From assembly GCA_024244665.1 (NCBI GenBank), contig JAAEOI010000310.1, positions 1 through 55,292 on the forward strand: 55,292 nucleotides of DNA. The letters are read 5' to 3'. Shown piece by piece: positions 41,682 through 50,836 of this stretch. How positions within the stretch are numbered: the stretch's first letter is position 1; the number at the start of each line of letters is the position of its first letter. Origin of the DNA: Bacteroidota bacterium (lineage in GTDB: Bacteria > Bacteroidota > Bacteroidia > Bacteroidales > GCA-2748055). A model generated the notes under the pieces. It did not search any database and was not told the DNA's origin. It saw only the letters and a program-made list of their open reading frames with translations. The position numbers and the translations under genes were made by a program.

Positions 41682-42830
41682 TCAGGAAGCGAAAGCTTCG
41701 ATCTCAATGAGCAGGCCCTTTCTGCATATATCTGATACAAGCAGAAGGTTGGGGATGCCCGGAAGCAGCTCCTCGCATTTTCGGGTAATCTCATCAATGC
41801 AGCTGGTGTCTTTCACATATGCCCGGTAGTAGCTGATCTTCTCCCCCCGGGAATCTACCACACCACAGTTCTTCAAATTGTTGTCGGAGATGAGCGACTC
41901 CATATTCTCAATGGTTACCAGGAGCTGTTCATACATGCTGTCCGGGGCCACCGTTTTCTCCCTCCTGATGGAAGCTGTTCCGGAAATAAAGGTGATATGG
42001 CCGGAATCCATTTTCACATGCTTGGCCCTCACAAATTTCGGGGTGGTTTTGTAGTTATATTCTGCCGAATACCCTCCAACCAGTACCTGGTCAGGATATA
42101 GGTAGGCTGGTTGCTGATCTGGATTATCCACAGGGATTACTTTTGCTCCGGATAGTTCCGTGAGCGCGTAGAAGCTGATTGTAACTCCGCCGGAAACGCA
42201 ACCGATTCCAGTGGCAGCAGGGTAGCCATTATCAAAATCCACCTTACCATAATATTTTGAGCGGATATCATTGAACACCTGGTAGTGCTGTTTCACCACA
42301 CCATCGATTTTAGTCTCCGTCACAATCTCTTCAATGTAGTTCCATTGCCGGACAACGTGGTTAAAGGAGAGGCCCTCCCTGTTCAGAATTTCAGTCATGG
42401 AGGCCAAGACTGTGTCATAAGAGAGCCTTACACCCTCGCTGTAGCTGCAGTGCAGCCCAGAGGCAAATATACCCTTCAGTGATTTTCCTGAAAAAGCACG
42501 AATATAGTTGAGTCCATTATGTTCAACCCTGTCAAGGGTATAAGACTGGTCATTGATCAGATGTATCTCAAAGGCAACATGATCACCATTGGCCGGTGGC
42601 TGGCATATATAGTTGAGCGGTGTAATCCCTTTCACATGTTCTGTTAAAAGCCCACAGGCCACCTTCTTGTATGTGTCGTATTCTCCGTTATCAGAGGCGT
42701 TCAGGAAAAGTGTCGCAGAGATCACCCGTTTGCCCGGAACTACAGATTTAAGCTGATTGATACAATCGTCCAACTCCTCATAAAAGCTTGCCTTCAAGCC
42801 TGGTGTCACAATTAAAACCGAAATATTCAT
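41682..42830 (-). CDS. Chorismatase-like, RidA/YjgF-fold two-domain protein
   Basis: The 382-residue protein has no signal peptide. Its second half contains MTEILNREGLSFNHVVRQWN, YQVFNDIRSKYYG and GYPAATGIGCVSGG, matching the core of the FkbO/Hyg5 chorismatase-type proteins, which have the trimeric RidA fold. The C-terminus (FISGTASIRREKTVAPDSMY) also reads like a RidA domain. Characterised chorismatases hydrolyse chorismate to dihydroxy- or hydroxybenzoate; members in Bacteroidota often occur with aryl-polyene or flexirubin genes, none of which is visible here. It ends 2 bp from the convergent DUF1080 stop. Function is a family-level guess. Confidence 0.55.
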   Translation of the reverse strand: MNISVLIVTPGLKASFYEELDDCINQLKSVVPGKRVISATLFLNASDNGEYDTYKKVACGLLTEHVKGITPLNYICQPPANGDHVAFEIHLINDQSYTLDRVEHNGLNYIRAFSGKSLKGIFASGLHCSYSEGVRLSYDTVLASMTEILNREGLSFNHVVRQWNYIEEIVTETKIDGVVKQHYQVFNDIRSKYYGKVDFDNGYPAATGIGCVSGGVTISFYALTELSGAKVIPVDNPDQQPAYLYPDQVLVGGYSAEYNYKTTPKFVRAKHVKMDSGHITFISGTASIRREKTVAPDSMYEQLLVTIENMESLISDNNLKNCGVVDSRGEKISYYRAYVKDTSCIDEITRKCEELLPGIPNLLLVSDICRKGLLIEIEAFAS

Positions 42831-42921
42831 TCATCCATTTTTTTCCAGCACAATGATACACATTTTAGATAAATCAAAATACCATTGATAATATATCTGC
42901 TCATTTTTCTACATTTAAAGG

Positions 42922-44454
42922 ATGAAGTTGAATCATGCAGCCAGCCATTCGGTTTTATTGCTGTTATTTTTTTCTGTCATTATTGTGGCACCAGTCCGGA
43001 TGATGGCCCAGAGCATGGATGGGGAGATCAACATACCTGAGGAGTTTGACTCACCCTATATTACCATATCAGCTATAGAAGTGAGCGGGAACGAGCGGAC
43101 CAAAGAGAAAATAATCATCAGGGAGCTCGATTTTCAACCCGGCGACAGTCTGGCCACATTCAGGAGGGGAGAGAGTTCATTGAAGGTATTTGGACAGAAA
43201 CGCTTCAGCAGAAAGGATTCCAGTGAGGTGGTCGTGCGAACGAAGTACAGCAGGGAGAATATTATTAATACCAAGCTGTTCCTGACTGTAGACCTTCGTA
43301 TTGAGCAAATCGACGGGGCAGAATACAAGTTACACATCGAAGTGAATGAAAGGTGGTACTTGTGGGTTTTCCCGGTGATTCAACTGGACTATCCCAATTT
43401 TAATGAATGGTTAAAGAATCCTGACCTTTCACAGTTGTCGCAGGGATTGTTTATGAGTCACAACAACCTGTGGGGACTTGGCCATCAAACTTCTTTCATG
43501 GCTTATCTTGGTTCCTCTCAGGGAATCGGTCTGGGGTATCTTGTTCCATGGGTAGGAAAGGGACAAAAGATCGGCCTGCTCCTGGGGGGAGCATACAGAA
43601 ACTCAACTGTGGTCGAATATGGATCGCTGGATAACCAGAGGCAAATTATCTTTGACGAGGGCAGCATGAAAGATTACTCCTTTGTAAGCACCCTTACTGC
43701 GAGACCCAGCCTTTATAATTACAGCAAGGTAAGGCTCTCGGCTCATCACCTTCAGATTTCAGATGCTCTGTATGACAAGACCCTGGATGAATCCATCGCC
43801 AGTTTTCTTCCCGAAGGAGCACAAAGCGTCGACTTTGTCAGCCTCTATATTGAATACAAGTATGACTCCAGGAACAACCATGCTTATCCGTTAAAGGGCA
43901 ATTACATGAAGGGGTTTGTGAGCAAACATGGTTTGGGGATTCTTTCACATGATGTGGACTATTTCTACTATGGTGCAGATATGCATTTTTACCAGCAGAT
44001 CAGTGAGCGGTGGTATACAGCTGAAATGTTTAAACTGGTGACATCCTCAAGTGAAAACATCCCCTATTTCTTTAAGAAGAATCTGACCTCGAGGGAAGAT
44101 TTTCTCAGGGGCTTTGATTATTATGCCTTGCGCGGTGATGAAATGTACTATTTCCGGAGCAACCTGAAGTACAATGTGATCAAACCAGGCGTGATGAAAG
44201 CCAGGAAAGAGAAGCACGCAGACAGTAAATTCAGGAATGTACCCTATGCATTTTATATCAATCTGATTGCAGATGCGGGATATATGAAAGATGAATTCTA
44301 CGGGGATCACAACCCATTCAACAACAAATTCCTGTACTCCTGGGGATTGGGTGTGGACTTAATCAGCTATTATGACATGGTTCTCCGGTTTGAGTACGTC
44401 TTTACAAACACAAAAAAACATGGATTCTTCTTTGGATTTGGTATGCCCATCTAG
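42922..44454 (+). CDS. BamA/TamA-like outer-membrane protein (single POTRA)
   Basis: The 510-residue protein has a signal peptide (VLLLLFFSVIIVAPVRMMA, cut near 30). One POTRA-like domain covers about 48-140, starting ISAIEVSGNERTKEKIIIREL, as in BamA-type POTRAs. The rest, from about 145, alternates short aromatic strands typical of a 16-stranded Omp85 barrel (GLGHQTSFMAYLGSSQGIGLGY, FVSLYIEYKYDSRNNHAYPLKG). BamA itself has five POTRAs and is about 750 residues or longer, so this is a smaller Omp85 relative, possibly an accessory exporter or translocon. It is convergent with the secreted protein at 44464-45267. Confidence 0.75.
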   Translation: MKLNHAASHSVLLLLFFSVIIVAPVRMMAQSMDGEINIPEEFDSPYITISAIEVSGNERTKEKIIIRELDFQPGDSLATFRRGESSLKVFGQKRFSRKDSSEVVVRTKYSRENIINTKLFLTVDLRIEQIDGAEYKLHIEVNERWYLWVFPVIQLDYPNFNEWLKNPDLSQLSQGLFMSHNNLWGLGHQTSFMAYLGSSQGIGLGYLVPWVGKGQKIGLLLGGAYRNSTVVEYGSLDNQRQIIFDEGSMKDYSFVSTLTARPSLYNYSKVRLSAHHLQISDALYDKTLDESIASFLPEGAQSVDFVSLYIEYKYDSRNNHAYPLKGNYMKGFVSKHGLGILSHDVDYFYYGADMHFYQQISERWYTAEMFKLVTSSSENIPYFFKKNLTSREDFLRGFDYYALRGDEMYYFRSNLKYNVIKPGVMKARKEKHADSKFRNVPYAFYINLIADAGYMKDEFYGDHNPFNNKFLYSWGLGVDLISYYDMVLRFEYVFTNTKKHGFFFGFGMPI

Positions 44455-44463
44455 CCAGTACAC

Positions 44464-45267
44464 TTATTCACAGGGAAGCAGCCTGGTCGAAATCTCAAGC
44501 GGATCGAGACTGAAATGACAATCAGCCTGGAAGATGGGATCGTACTTGAAAGCAGAGACCGAATTCACATTAAAGACCACCGACTCCCTGACGGAAATAA
44601 CACCAGGGCCCCTTACCTTTCGTTTAATCACCAGAGATGAGATGCCAGCCGGGATCTCTGAATCGGTAAGTTCAATGGTCCCGGGCCTGAGTTCGCCATT
44701 CCACCTGCCCGACTGATCTATCTCCACCGCCCAGTTGAAAAGCGGGTTACTCACGTAGGTCTGTTCGGAAGGAGAGACCGGGTTCAGGGCTGTATCCAAT
44801 TCAATCTCCATACGGTGTGAAGACTCTATCTCACCAAGGGAGTGCTGTGCATTAATGATGAGGATCTCATTGCTGAAAACAAGGGCTCTGGATTCAATCT
44901 CAATGGAATAGAGTCCGTCGCCCGGAAGCGTATAGGTGGTCGCATAGCACCCCCGGAAGTAGGACTGGCTGACTCCTGCAGCAGGGAGCCTGGCTTCACA
45001 GAAACGCCTTCCCTCCTCCATGTAAGTAATTGGCTCAACCGAGAAATAGCCCACCTCAATATCCCTGGGGTTATTTGTGACATAACGGTGATCAAAATTA
45101 TCTTCCACCAGGTCTCTCCGGTCCACCAGCCTGGGTGAACAATCCATGATCATCCTGGTGCGGTCCCAATCCTCCTCTTCATGGCTCTTTGTCCGTATCT
45201 CCTGTGCCAGCAAGGAGTTGATGGGTAATGCCAGTATGGTTAGTATAATAGGGAGTAGTCGCTGCAT
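44464..45267 (-). CDS. Secreted protein of unknown function
   Basis: I do not recognise this family. The 267-residue protein begins with a signal peptide (LLPIILTILALPINSLLA). It contains six Cys residues after the leader, including CSPR, RFCEAR, RGCYATT, ADCHF and a C-terminal PCE, so disulfide bonds are likely. The sequence is mostly predicted beta-strand (YTLPGDGLYSIEIESRALVFSNE, SSLVIKRKVRGPGVISVRES). It stands 9 bp from the convergent Omp85-like gene. A periplasmic or surface beta-sandwich protein is all that can be said. Confidence 0.7.
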   Translation of the reverse strand: MQRLLPIILTILALPINSLLAQEIRTKSHEEEDWDRTRMIMDCSPRLVDRRDLVEDNFDHRYVTNNPRDIEVGYFSVEPITYMEEGRRFCEARLPAAGVSQSYFRGCYATTYTLPGDGLYSIEIESRALVFSNEILIINAQHSLGEIESSHRMEIELDTALNPVSPSEQTYVSNPLFNWAVEIDQSGRWNGELRPGTIELTDSEIPAGISSLVIKRKVRGPGVISVRESVVFNVNSVSAFKYDPIFQADCHFSLDPLEISTRLLPCE

Positions 45268-45347
45268 TTCAAAAATTTAAGGATTACAAAAGTAGACAAT
45301 AATTTCAAGATTAAAATTACCTTAGAGGATTCCAAATCTAAAGAACG

Positions 45348-46136
45348 ATGAAGACATCAGAAAAACCGATGGCTCTCCTGCTGCTGCTTATGGTAGTATG
45401 CGGATTAACAAGCTCATGTGACACCCGGGAAGAATGTGACTATTTTGAGATGAAAATCTACCGGTATGAAACAGCCTCCCAGGAGGAGAGGCTGGATGAT
45501 TACTTTGGATCGGCCTACCTGCCTGCCCTCCATCGGACAGGCATCGAAAACGTCGGGGTCTTCAAACTAAAGGAGGATGGAAATGAGATTCAAAACGCAA
45601 TCATACTCCTGATCCCCTTCACATCACTGGATCAGTATATTGAGGCACCCGAACTGTTACGGTCAGACCAGGTTTACCTGGAGGCAGGCAGGGATTACAT
45701 CGAATCCCCTCATAATGATCCTCCCTACACAAGAATCGAATCCATTATTCTCAAGGCATTCAGCGCCACCCCGCATCTTACTGTCCCCCAATTTGAATCA
45801 CCTCGTGAGGAGAGGGTATATGAATTGCGCAGCTACCAGGGCGCCACCGAACTTCTCTATGAGAGAAAGGTTGAGATGTTCAACAGCGGCGAATCTGAGC
45901 TCTTCATAAAGCTGGGATTTAATCCTCTGTTTTTTGGTGAAGGAATCTCCAGCTCAGAAATGCCTCACCTGATGTACATGATCAGTTTCAGTGATACATT
46001 ATCTCAAAAGGAACACTGGGCTGCTTTCAGAGAACACCCCGACTGGCAGAAGATGAAGAAAATTGACCGCTACAAAAATACGGTATCGAATATCACGAAG
46101 TATATGTTATACCCGACATTCTACTCAGACTATTAA
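45348..46136 (+). CDS. NIPSNAP-family lipoprotein
   Basis: The 262-residue protein has a lipoprotein leader (LLLLMVVCGLTSSC, Cys about 24). It shows two related ferredoxin-like halves: YFEMKIYRYETASQEERLDDYF near the N-terminus, and VYELRSYQGATELLYERKVEMF with FIKLGFNPLFFGEGISSSEMPHLMYMISF and WAAFREHPDWQKMKK in the second half. The latter is the NIPSNAP consensus (YELRxY ... PxLxYM ... HPxW). Bacterial NIPSNAP proteins are often found in sugar-catabolic clusters, but the biochemical role is unknown. It stands alone between a divergent secreted protein and a convergent cyclase gene. Confidence 0.8.
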   Translation: MKTSEKPMALLLLLMVVCGLTSSCDTREECDYFEMKIYRYETASQEERLDDYFGSAYLPALHRTGIENVGVFKLKEDGNEIQNAIILLIPFTSLDQYIEAPELLRSDQVYLEAGRDYIESPHNDPPYTRIESIILKAFSATPHLTVPQFESPREERVYELRSYQGATELLYERKVEMFNSGESELFIKLGFNPLFFGEGISSSEMPHLMYMISFSDTLSQKEHWAAFREHPDWQKMKKIDRYKNTVSNITKYMLYPTFYSDY

Positions 46137-46245
46137 TTCCCAAGGTAAAAGCCAGTTCAATCCCGGTCAGGGGATGACTCTGGGCAATTAATACTGATAA
46201 TGGCAGAAGTGAAAAAGCAGGAGAATGATCAGGATCTTCATAAGA

Positions 46246-47640
46246 TTAATCCTCAGTAATAAGTTTTTTAATACGCTCTATCTGCTTCTGTTTGTTCACC
46301 TCCCGCAGGCTCCTGGCTGTTTTTGTGAAGTATGAGTGGCCAGAAATAAATTTAATCTGAAGCTTATTCCAGTCGTTAAGCGTGCCTATCTTATCCTGTT
46401 CCTTCAATTCCTTATAAAGTGTGTTGGAAACCGGGATCATGTCACTTCTTCCCAGGTAGTCCAGGTCAGCATCACAAATAATCTTCTGGTAGATGTCTTC
46501 GGGCTTGGGAGGGAGCTGGGTGGCCATGATGATATTACAGATCTGCCCGATCTGCTCATCGCTGTAACCAAAGAGCGGCAGGTACTCCTTGACCAGCTCT
46601 GTTCCGTGATACTCATGCTCATCATATGAGATGGTGTGGCCCGCATCGTGGAAAAGCGCGGCCGTTTTCAGCAACAGGATCCCCTCATCATCAAGGCCCT
46701 CGGCCCATCCGATCAGCTCCACTTCAGTCACAACATCCACAGTATGCTTCACATTATGGTAGTAAAGAAAAGCGGACAACTCGCTTTCAAGCTTATCAAG
46801 TATCATCTCCTGGATATCGGTAAACTGGATCAACTTAAACTTGGTATCAAACAGGGCATTGGGCATCACCCCCCTGCCTTTCATTGAGAACTCAGGCCTG
46901 ATTCCGTTCACCACGAACATCTCCAGGTCACCCTTGTACTTCACGGGCATCTTCCCGTAGTATTCACAGATAAAGAACTCCTTGATCAGCTCATAGGTCA
47001 TCACCGAGATCAGGATCTTCCCGCTATCACCCACTCCCTGCATCCGGTGAGCAATATTGACAGTGTCACCCTTAATGTCATAGGTTATTTTTTTCTTGCC
47101 GGAAACGTTTGCTGTAACTGGCCCGGTATGTATCCCAAGACTCAGGTTCCAATAGCGCTTCCCGTCGATCCGCCTCAGCTGGTCCAGGAAGAGGTTCATC
47201 TCCAGGGCAGCCATAACCACATCGATGGGATTTGTGATGTTCTTTTCAGGAATACCACCTGCAGCCATGTAGGTGTCGCCAATGGTCTTGATCTTATGGA
47301 TCTTATACTTCTTCAGGATACGGTCAAACTCGATGAGCACTTCGTCCAGTTGATCCATAACCTCCTCTGAATCAACCACATCAGTCAGGTGCTTAAATCC
47401 ACTGATATAGGCGAACAACACCGTGGCCATCTTATACTTTTTCAGTCGCTCCCCACCCTCCGCCTGGACACCCTCCTTCAACTCAATCCTGGACTCCTTC
47501 ATGCGGAGTTTCATCATCTCATTATTCTCTGAAAGCTCAGTGACTGCTTTCTGGAGTTTCTCATTCGTATCAATCAAATCCTGGTTCTGTTTTACCAGTT
47601 TTTGTATCCTTTTCAGAAGCTCATCATGTTGCTGTCCCAT
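46246..47640 (-). CDS. Class III nucleotide cyclase-like / HD-domain protein with altered metal site
   Basis: The 464-residue cytoplasmic protein has an N-terminal coiled coil (about 5-60, KLVKQNQDLIDTNEKLQKAV). A class III cyclase domain follows (about 70-250): KMATVLFAYISGF, IHKIKTIGDTYMAAGG, LSLGIHTGPVTANV and KKKITYDIKGDTVNIAHRMQ. The second metal Asp (GDTYM), the Asp of YDIKGD and the Asn/Arg of the transition-state loop are kept. The first metal-binding Asp of the VLFADISGF motif is Tyr here (residue 78). An HD-type domain follows (about 270-440: YHNVKHTVDV, AALFHDAGHT, CDADLDYLG) and may be a phosphodiesterase. The cyclase half may therefore be inactive or act as a nucleotide sensor controlling the HD domain. 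Confidence 0.8.
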   Translation of the reverse strand: MGQQHDELLKRIQKLVKQNQDLIDTNEKLQKAVTELSENNEMMKLRMKESRIELKEGVQAEGGERLKKYKMATVLFAYISGFKHLTDVVDSEEVMDQLDEVLIEFDRILKKYKIHKIKTIGDTYMAAGGIPEKNITNPIDVVMAALEMNLFLDQLRRIDGKRYWNLSLGIHTGPVTANVSGKKKITYDIKGDTVNIAHRMQGVGDSGKILISVMTYELIKEFFICEYYGKMPVKYKGDLEMFVVNGIRPEFSMKGRGVMPNALFDTKFKLIQFTDIQEMILDKLESELSAFLYYHNVKHTVDVVTEVELIGWAEGLDDEGILLLKTAALFHDAGHTISYDEHEYHGTELVKEYLPLFGYSDEQIGQICNIIMATQLPPKPEDIYQKIICDADLDYLGRSDMIPVSNTLYKELKEQDKIGTLNDWNKLQIKFISGHSYFTKTARSLREVNKQKQIERIKKLITED

Positions 47641-47722
47641 ATCAACTAAAATTAAATCCTTTTTCGGAGGAATTCAATTTTTTTTGTTTTGATATCTTTA
47701 CTTTGTTCAATAAATAGTCTCC

Positions 47723-48751
47723 ATGAAAAAACTGATACCAATATTTATCATACTCTGTCTCCTCGGTGACAAGGGTCATGCCCAGAAGAAAGCAAACACT
47801 TTCGTGGTTCTCTCCTACAATGTTGAAAACCTGTTCGACACAGTTGACACCCCCGGTTTTAAAGATGAGGATTTCACCCCCGGCGGCGTTAAGAACTGGA
47901 CCTGGGAGCGTTATGAAAAAAAAATTAACGACTTGAGCAGGGTCATTTCATCCGTTCCCGGCAAGGAGATGCCCGCACTGATAGGACTTGCAGAAGTGGA
48001 GAACAGGGCTGTGCTGGAGGACCTGGTTTCCCAAAGGGGTGTCAAACGGAGCAAATATGAGATCATACATGAGGAGGGCGTCGATCCCAGGGGCATCGAG
48101 TGTGCCATGCTTTACCGGCCCGACCTCTTCAAATACAAATCACATGAATATGTCCCGGTGGAAGACCCGGTAAATCAGGATTACCTCTACAGGGACATCC
48201 TGCATGTGAAGGGTGAAGCGGCCGACGGCTTACGCCTTCACATCTTCATGAACCATTGGAAATCGAGGGTCGGAGGGGCTGCGGAGACAGAAAAACAGAG
48301 GATGTTCACCGCCCTTACCCTGAGGAAGCAGCTGGATTTGCTCCTCGCCAGGGAGTCAGGTGTAAGGGTAATCCTGATGGGCGATTTCAATGACGAGCCC
48401 ACCAACAGGAGCATTGCAGACGGATTATCTGCCTCCGGAAAACGGAAAAACATCCGCATGGGGGATCATTTCAACCTCTTTTACAAGCTGCATAACCTGG
48501 AGAACCAGGGAACCTACAACTACAAAGGCCAATGGAACATGCTGGATCAAGTGATCATTTCTCACAACCTCCTGAACCAGAAAAAGGGCCTTTCAACCAC
48601 CTATGACGGCGGGGCGATCCTGCGGGAGGAGTGGATGCTCTATGAGAGTACCAGCTCCGGGGAGATGCTTCCGTCGGCCACCTATGGCGGACCGAAGTAC
48701 TACGGGGGTCCCAGCGATCATCTGCCTATCTACTTGATTTTTACCTATTGA
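47723..48751 (+). CDS. Endonuclease/exonuclease/phosphatase (EEP) family secreted protein
   Basis: The 342-residue protein has a signal peptide (LIPIFIILCLLGDKGHA) and the complete EEP fold signature: VLSYNVENLFD at the start, ALIGLAEVEN with the metal-binding Glu, FMNHWKSR, VILMGDFNDEP with the Asp/Asn pair, and GPSDHLPIYL with the C-terminal Asp-His. Family members hydrolyse phosphodiesters in DNA, RNA or lipids; export suggests nutrient scavenging from extracellular nucleic acid. It ends 1 bp before the uvrB start, so the two are probably co-transcribed. Confidence 0.85.
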   Translation: MKKLIPIFIILCLLGDKGHAQKKANTFVVLSYNVENLFDTVDTPGFKDEDFTPGGVKNWTWERYEKKINDLSRVISSVPGKEMPALIGLAEVENRAVLEDLVSQRGVKRSKYEIIHEEGVDPRGIECAMLYRPDLFKYKSHEYVPVEDPVNQDYLYRDILHVKGEAADGLRLHIFMNHWKSRVGGAAETEKQRMFTALTLRKQLDLLLARESGVRVILMGDFNDEPTNRSIADGLSASGKRKNIRMGDHFNLFYKLHNLENQGTYNYKGQWNMLDQVIISHNLLNQKKGLSTTYDGGAILREEWMLYESTSSGEMLPSATYGGPKYYGGPSDHLPIYLIFTY

Positions 48752-48752
48752 T

Positions 48753-50768
48753 ATGGAATTCAGACTCACATCGGAGTTCAGTCCCACGGGAGATCAGCCT
48801 GAAGCAATCAGGCAGCTGATTGAAGGGTTCAATACCGGAGAGACCTACCAGACACTTCTCGGGGTGACAGGATCGGGGAAAACATTTACCGTGGCCAATG
48901 TTATTAAGGAACTGGGCAGGCCCACCCTGGTACTCAGTCACAACAAGACCCTGGCGGCGCAGCTCTACAGCGAATTCAAGCAGTTCTTTCCAGAAAATTC
49001 CGTTGAGTATTTCGTAAGCTACTACGATTACTACCAGCCAGAGGCCTATCTTCCGGTTACCGACACCTATATTGAGAAGGACCTCTCCATCAACGACGAA
49101 ATCGAAAAGCTGAGGCTTGCCACCACATCCGCCCTTCTCTCGGGCAGGCGCGATGTGATTGTGGTCTCCTCGGTATCCTGCATCTATGGCATCGGGAATC
49201 CTGCCGATTTCCATAATTCCACCATCCGGGTACGCCGGGAGGAGACCCTCAGCAGAAACGTCTTCCTCAGGAAGCTGGTGGATGCCCTCTACTCCAGGAA
49301 TGAGGTTGATTTCAAACCGGGTACATTCCGGGTCCGGGGTGATACTGTGGACATTCACCTGGCATATGCGGACCAGGCCTACAGGGTTGAGTTCTGGGGG
49401 GATGAGATCGACTCCATTAAATCGATCCACCCGGTGGCGGGACATATCATTGAGACAATGGAGGAGATAGTTGTTTTCCCGGCCAATATCTTCATCACCT
49501 CCAAGGCACGCACCAAAGCAGCCATTGAAGAGATCCAGGATGATATGGTTAAACAGGTGGAGTTTTTCAACGGGGAGATGAAGCTGATTGAAGCCCAGCG
49601 GATCAAGGAGAGGGTCGAATACGACCTGGAGATGATCCGGGAACTTGGATTTTGTCCGGGTATTGAAAACTACTCCAGATACTTCGACGGCAGGCCGCCG
49701 GGAACCAGGCCCTTCTGCCTGCTGGACTATTTCCCCGATGATTTCATCACAGTGATTGACGAAAGTCATGCTACACTGCCCCAGGTCCACGCTATGTTTG
49801 GAGGGGATTCATCCCGGAAGAAGAACCTGGTGGAGTATGGATTCAGGCTGCCGGCTGCTGTGGACAACCGCCCCCTTAAATTCGATGAATTCGAGAACAT
49901 TATTGGCCAGACACTCTTTGTAAGCGCCACTCCGGCAGATTATGAGCTGGGTAAAAGCGGCGGCGTCATAGTTGAGCAAGTGATCAGGCCCACCGGGCTG
50001 GTGGATCCTACCATCGAGATATTACCCAGTCTGAACCAGATCGATCACCTCATCGGGGAGATCAATAAGAGGGTGAGCAAGCATGAACGGGTACTGGTCA
50101 CTACGCTGACCAAAAGGATGGCCGAGGAGCTTTCCAACTACCTGATCAAACTGAATGTCAAAACACGATATATCCATTCTGATGTGGACACCATGGAGCG
50201 GGTGGAGATCCTGGAGGGGCTACGAAAGGGTGTTTTTGATGTCCTGGTCGGGATCAACCTACTCAGGGAGGGCCTCGACCTTCCGGAGGTATCACTGGTG
50301 GCTATCCTGGACGCGGATAAGGAGGGCTTCCTCCGTTCCGAAAGGGCGCTAACCCAGACCGCCGGAAGGGCTGCCAGGAACCTGAACGGGAAAGTAATCA
50401 TGTATGCCGACAAAATGACCGGGTCCATACAACGGACCATTGATGAAACTACGCGGAGAAGAAAAAAACAGCTGGATTACAACCAGGAGCACTCCATCAC
50501 GCCCAGGCAGATTGTAAAAGCGACCGTCTCCTTGTTTGACATCAACCGGGAGGAGGTTTTACCGGGAGCATATGCCGGACAGGCAAAAGCCGATATCGCA
50601 GCCGACCCGGTGGTTCAGTATATGGGTAAGGAGGGGCTGGAGAAAGCAATCGATAAAGCGAAGAAGCAGATGGAGAAGGCAGCCAAAGAACTGGATTTCA
50701 TCGAAGCGGCAAGGTTCAGGGATGAGATGTTTGCCTACCAGGAACTACTTGACAAAGAAACCGGATAA
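48753..50768 (+). CDS. uvrB: Excinuclease ABC subunit UvrB
   Basis: The 671-residue protein is UvrB, the damage-verifying DNA helicase subunit of nucleotide excision repair. It carries the Walker A GVTGSGKT (about 36-43), the beta-hairpin YFVSYYDYYQPEAYLP that clamps damaged DNA, the Walker B-like TVIDESHAT (about 334), helicase motifs V-VI (GINLLREGLDLPEV, QTAGRAARN) and a C-terminal UVR motif (about 630-665) that contacts UvrC. Length and motifs match the family. It directly follows the EEP gene and is convergent with rpoD, separated by a terminator hairpin. A 349-codon frame on the opposite strand is an antisense artefact. Confidence 0.97.
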   Translation: MEFRLTSEFSPTGDQPEAIRQLIEGFNTGETYQTLLGVTGSGKTFTVANVIKELGRPTLVLSHNKTLAAQLYSEFKQFFPENSVEYFVSYYDYYQPEAYLPVTDTYIEKDLSINDEIEKLRLATTSALLSGRRDVIVVSSVSCIYGIGNPADFHNSTIRVRREETLSRNVFLRKLVDALYSRNEVDFKPGTFRVRGDTVDIHLAYADQAYRVEFWGDEIDSIKSIHPVAGHIIETMEEIVVFPANIFITSKARTKAAIEEIQDDMVKQVEFFNGEMKLIEAQRIKERVEYDLEMIRELGFCPGIENYSRYFDGRPPGTRPFCLLDYFPDDFITVIDESHATLPQVHAMFGGDSSRKKNLVEYGFRLPAAVDNRPLKFDEFENIIGQTLFVSATPADYELGKSGGVIVEQVIRPTGLVDPTIEILPSLNQIDHLIGEINKRVSKHERVLVTTLTKRMAEELSNYLIKLNVKTRYIHSDVDTMERVEILEGLRKGVFDVLVGINLLREGLDLPEVSLVAILDADKEGFLRSERALTQTAGRAARNLNGKVIMYADKMTGSIQRTIDETTRRRKKQLDYNQEHSITPRQIVKATVSLFDINREEVLPGAYAGQAKADIAADPVVQYMGKEGLEKAIDKAKKQMEKAAKELDFIEAARFRDEMFAYQELLDKETG

Positions 50769-50782
50769 ACCCCCTAAAAAAA

Positions 50783-50813
50783 AAACGGGGCTGTCTTTTG
50801 GACAACCCCGTTT
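50783..50813. terminator. Bidirectional intrinsic terminator between uvrB and rpoD
   Basis: AAACGGGG (50783-50790) pairs with CCCCGTTT (50806-50813), and the inner TGTC pairs with GACA. The run of A on the left (50776-50785) becomes a T-tract for the minus strand, so it is a strong rho-independent terminator for rpoD. For uvrB the following T-run is short. Confidence 0.85.
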
Positions 50814-50836
50814 CACGATAAATAAAATATGTTTCT

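Noticed and set aside
48741..49790. A 349-codon open frame on the minus strand
   Set aside because: It lies entirely opposite uvrB, whose motifs are complete; the antisense frame shows no domain.
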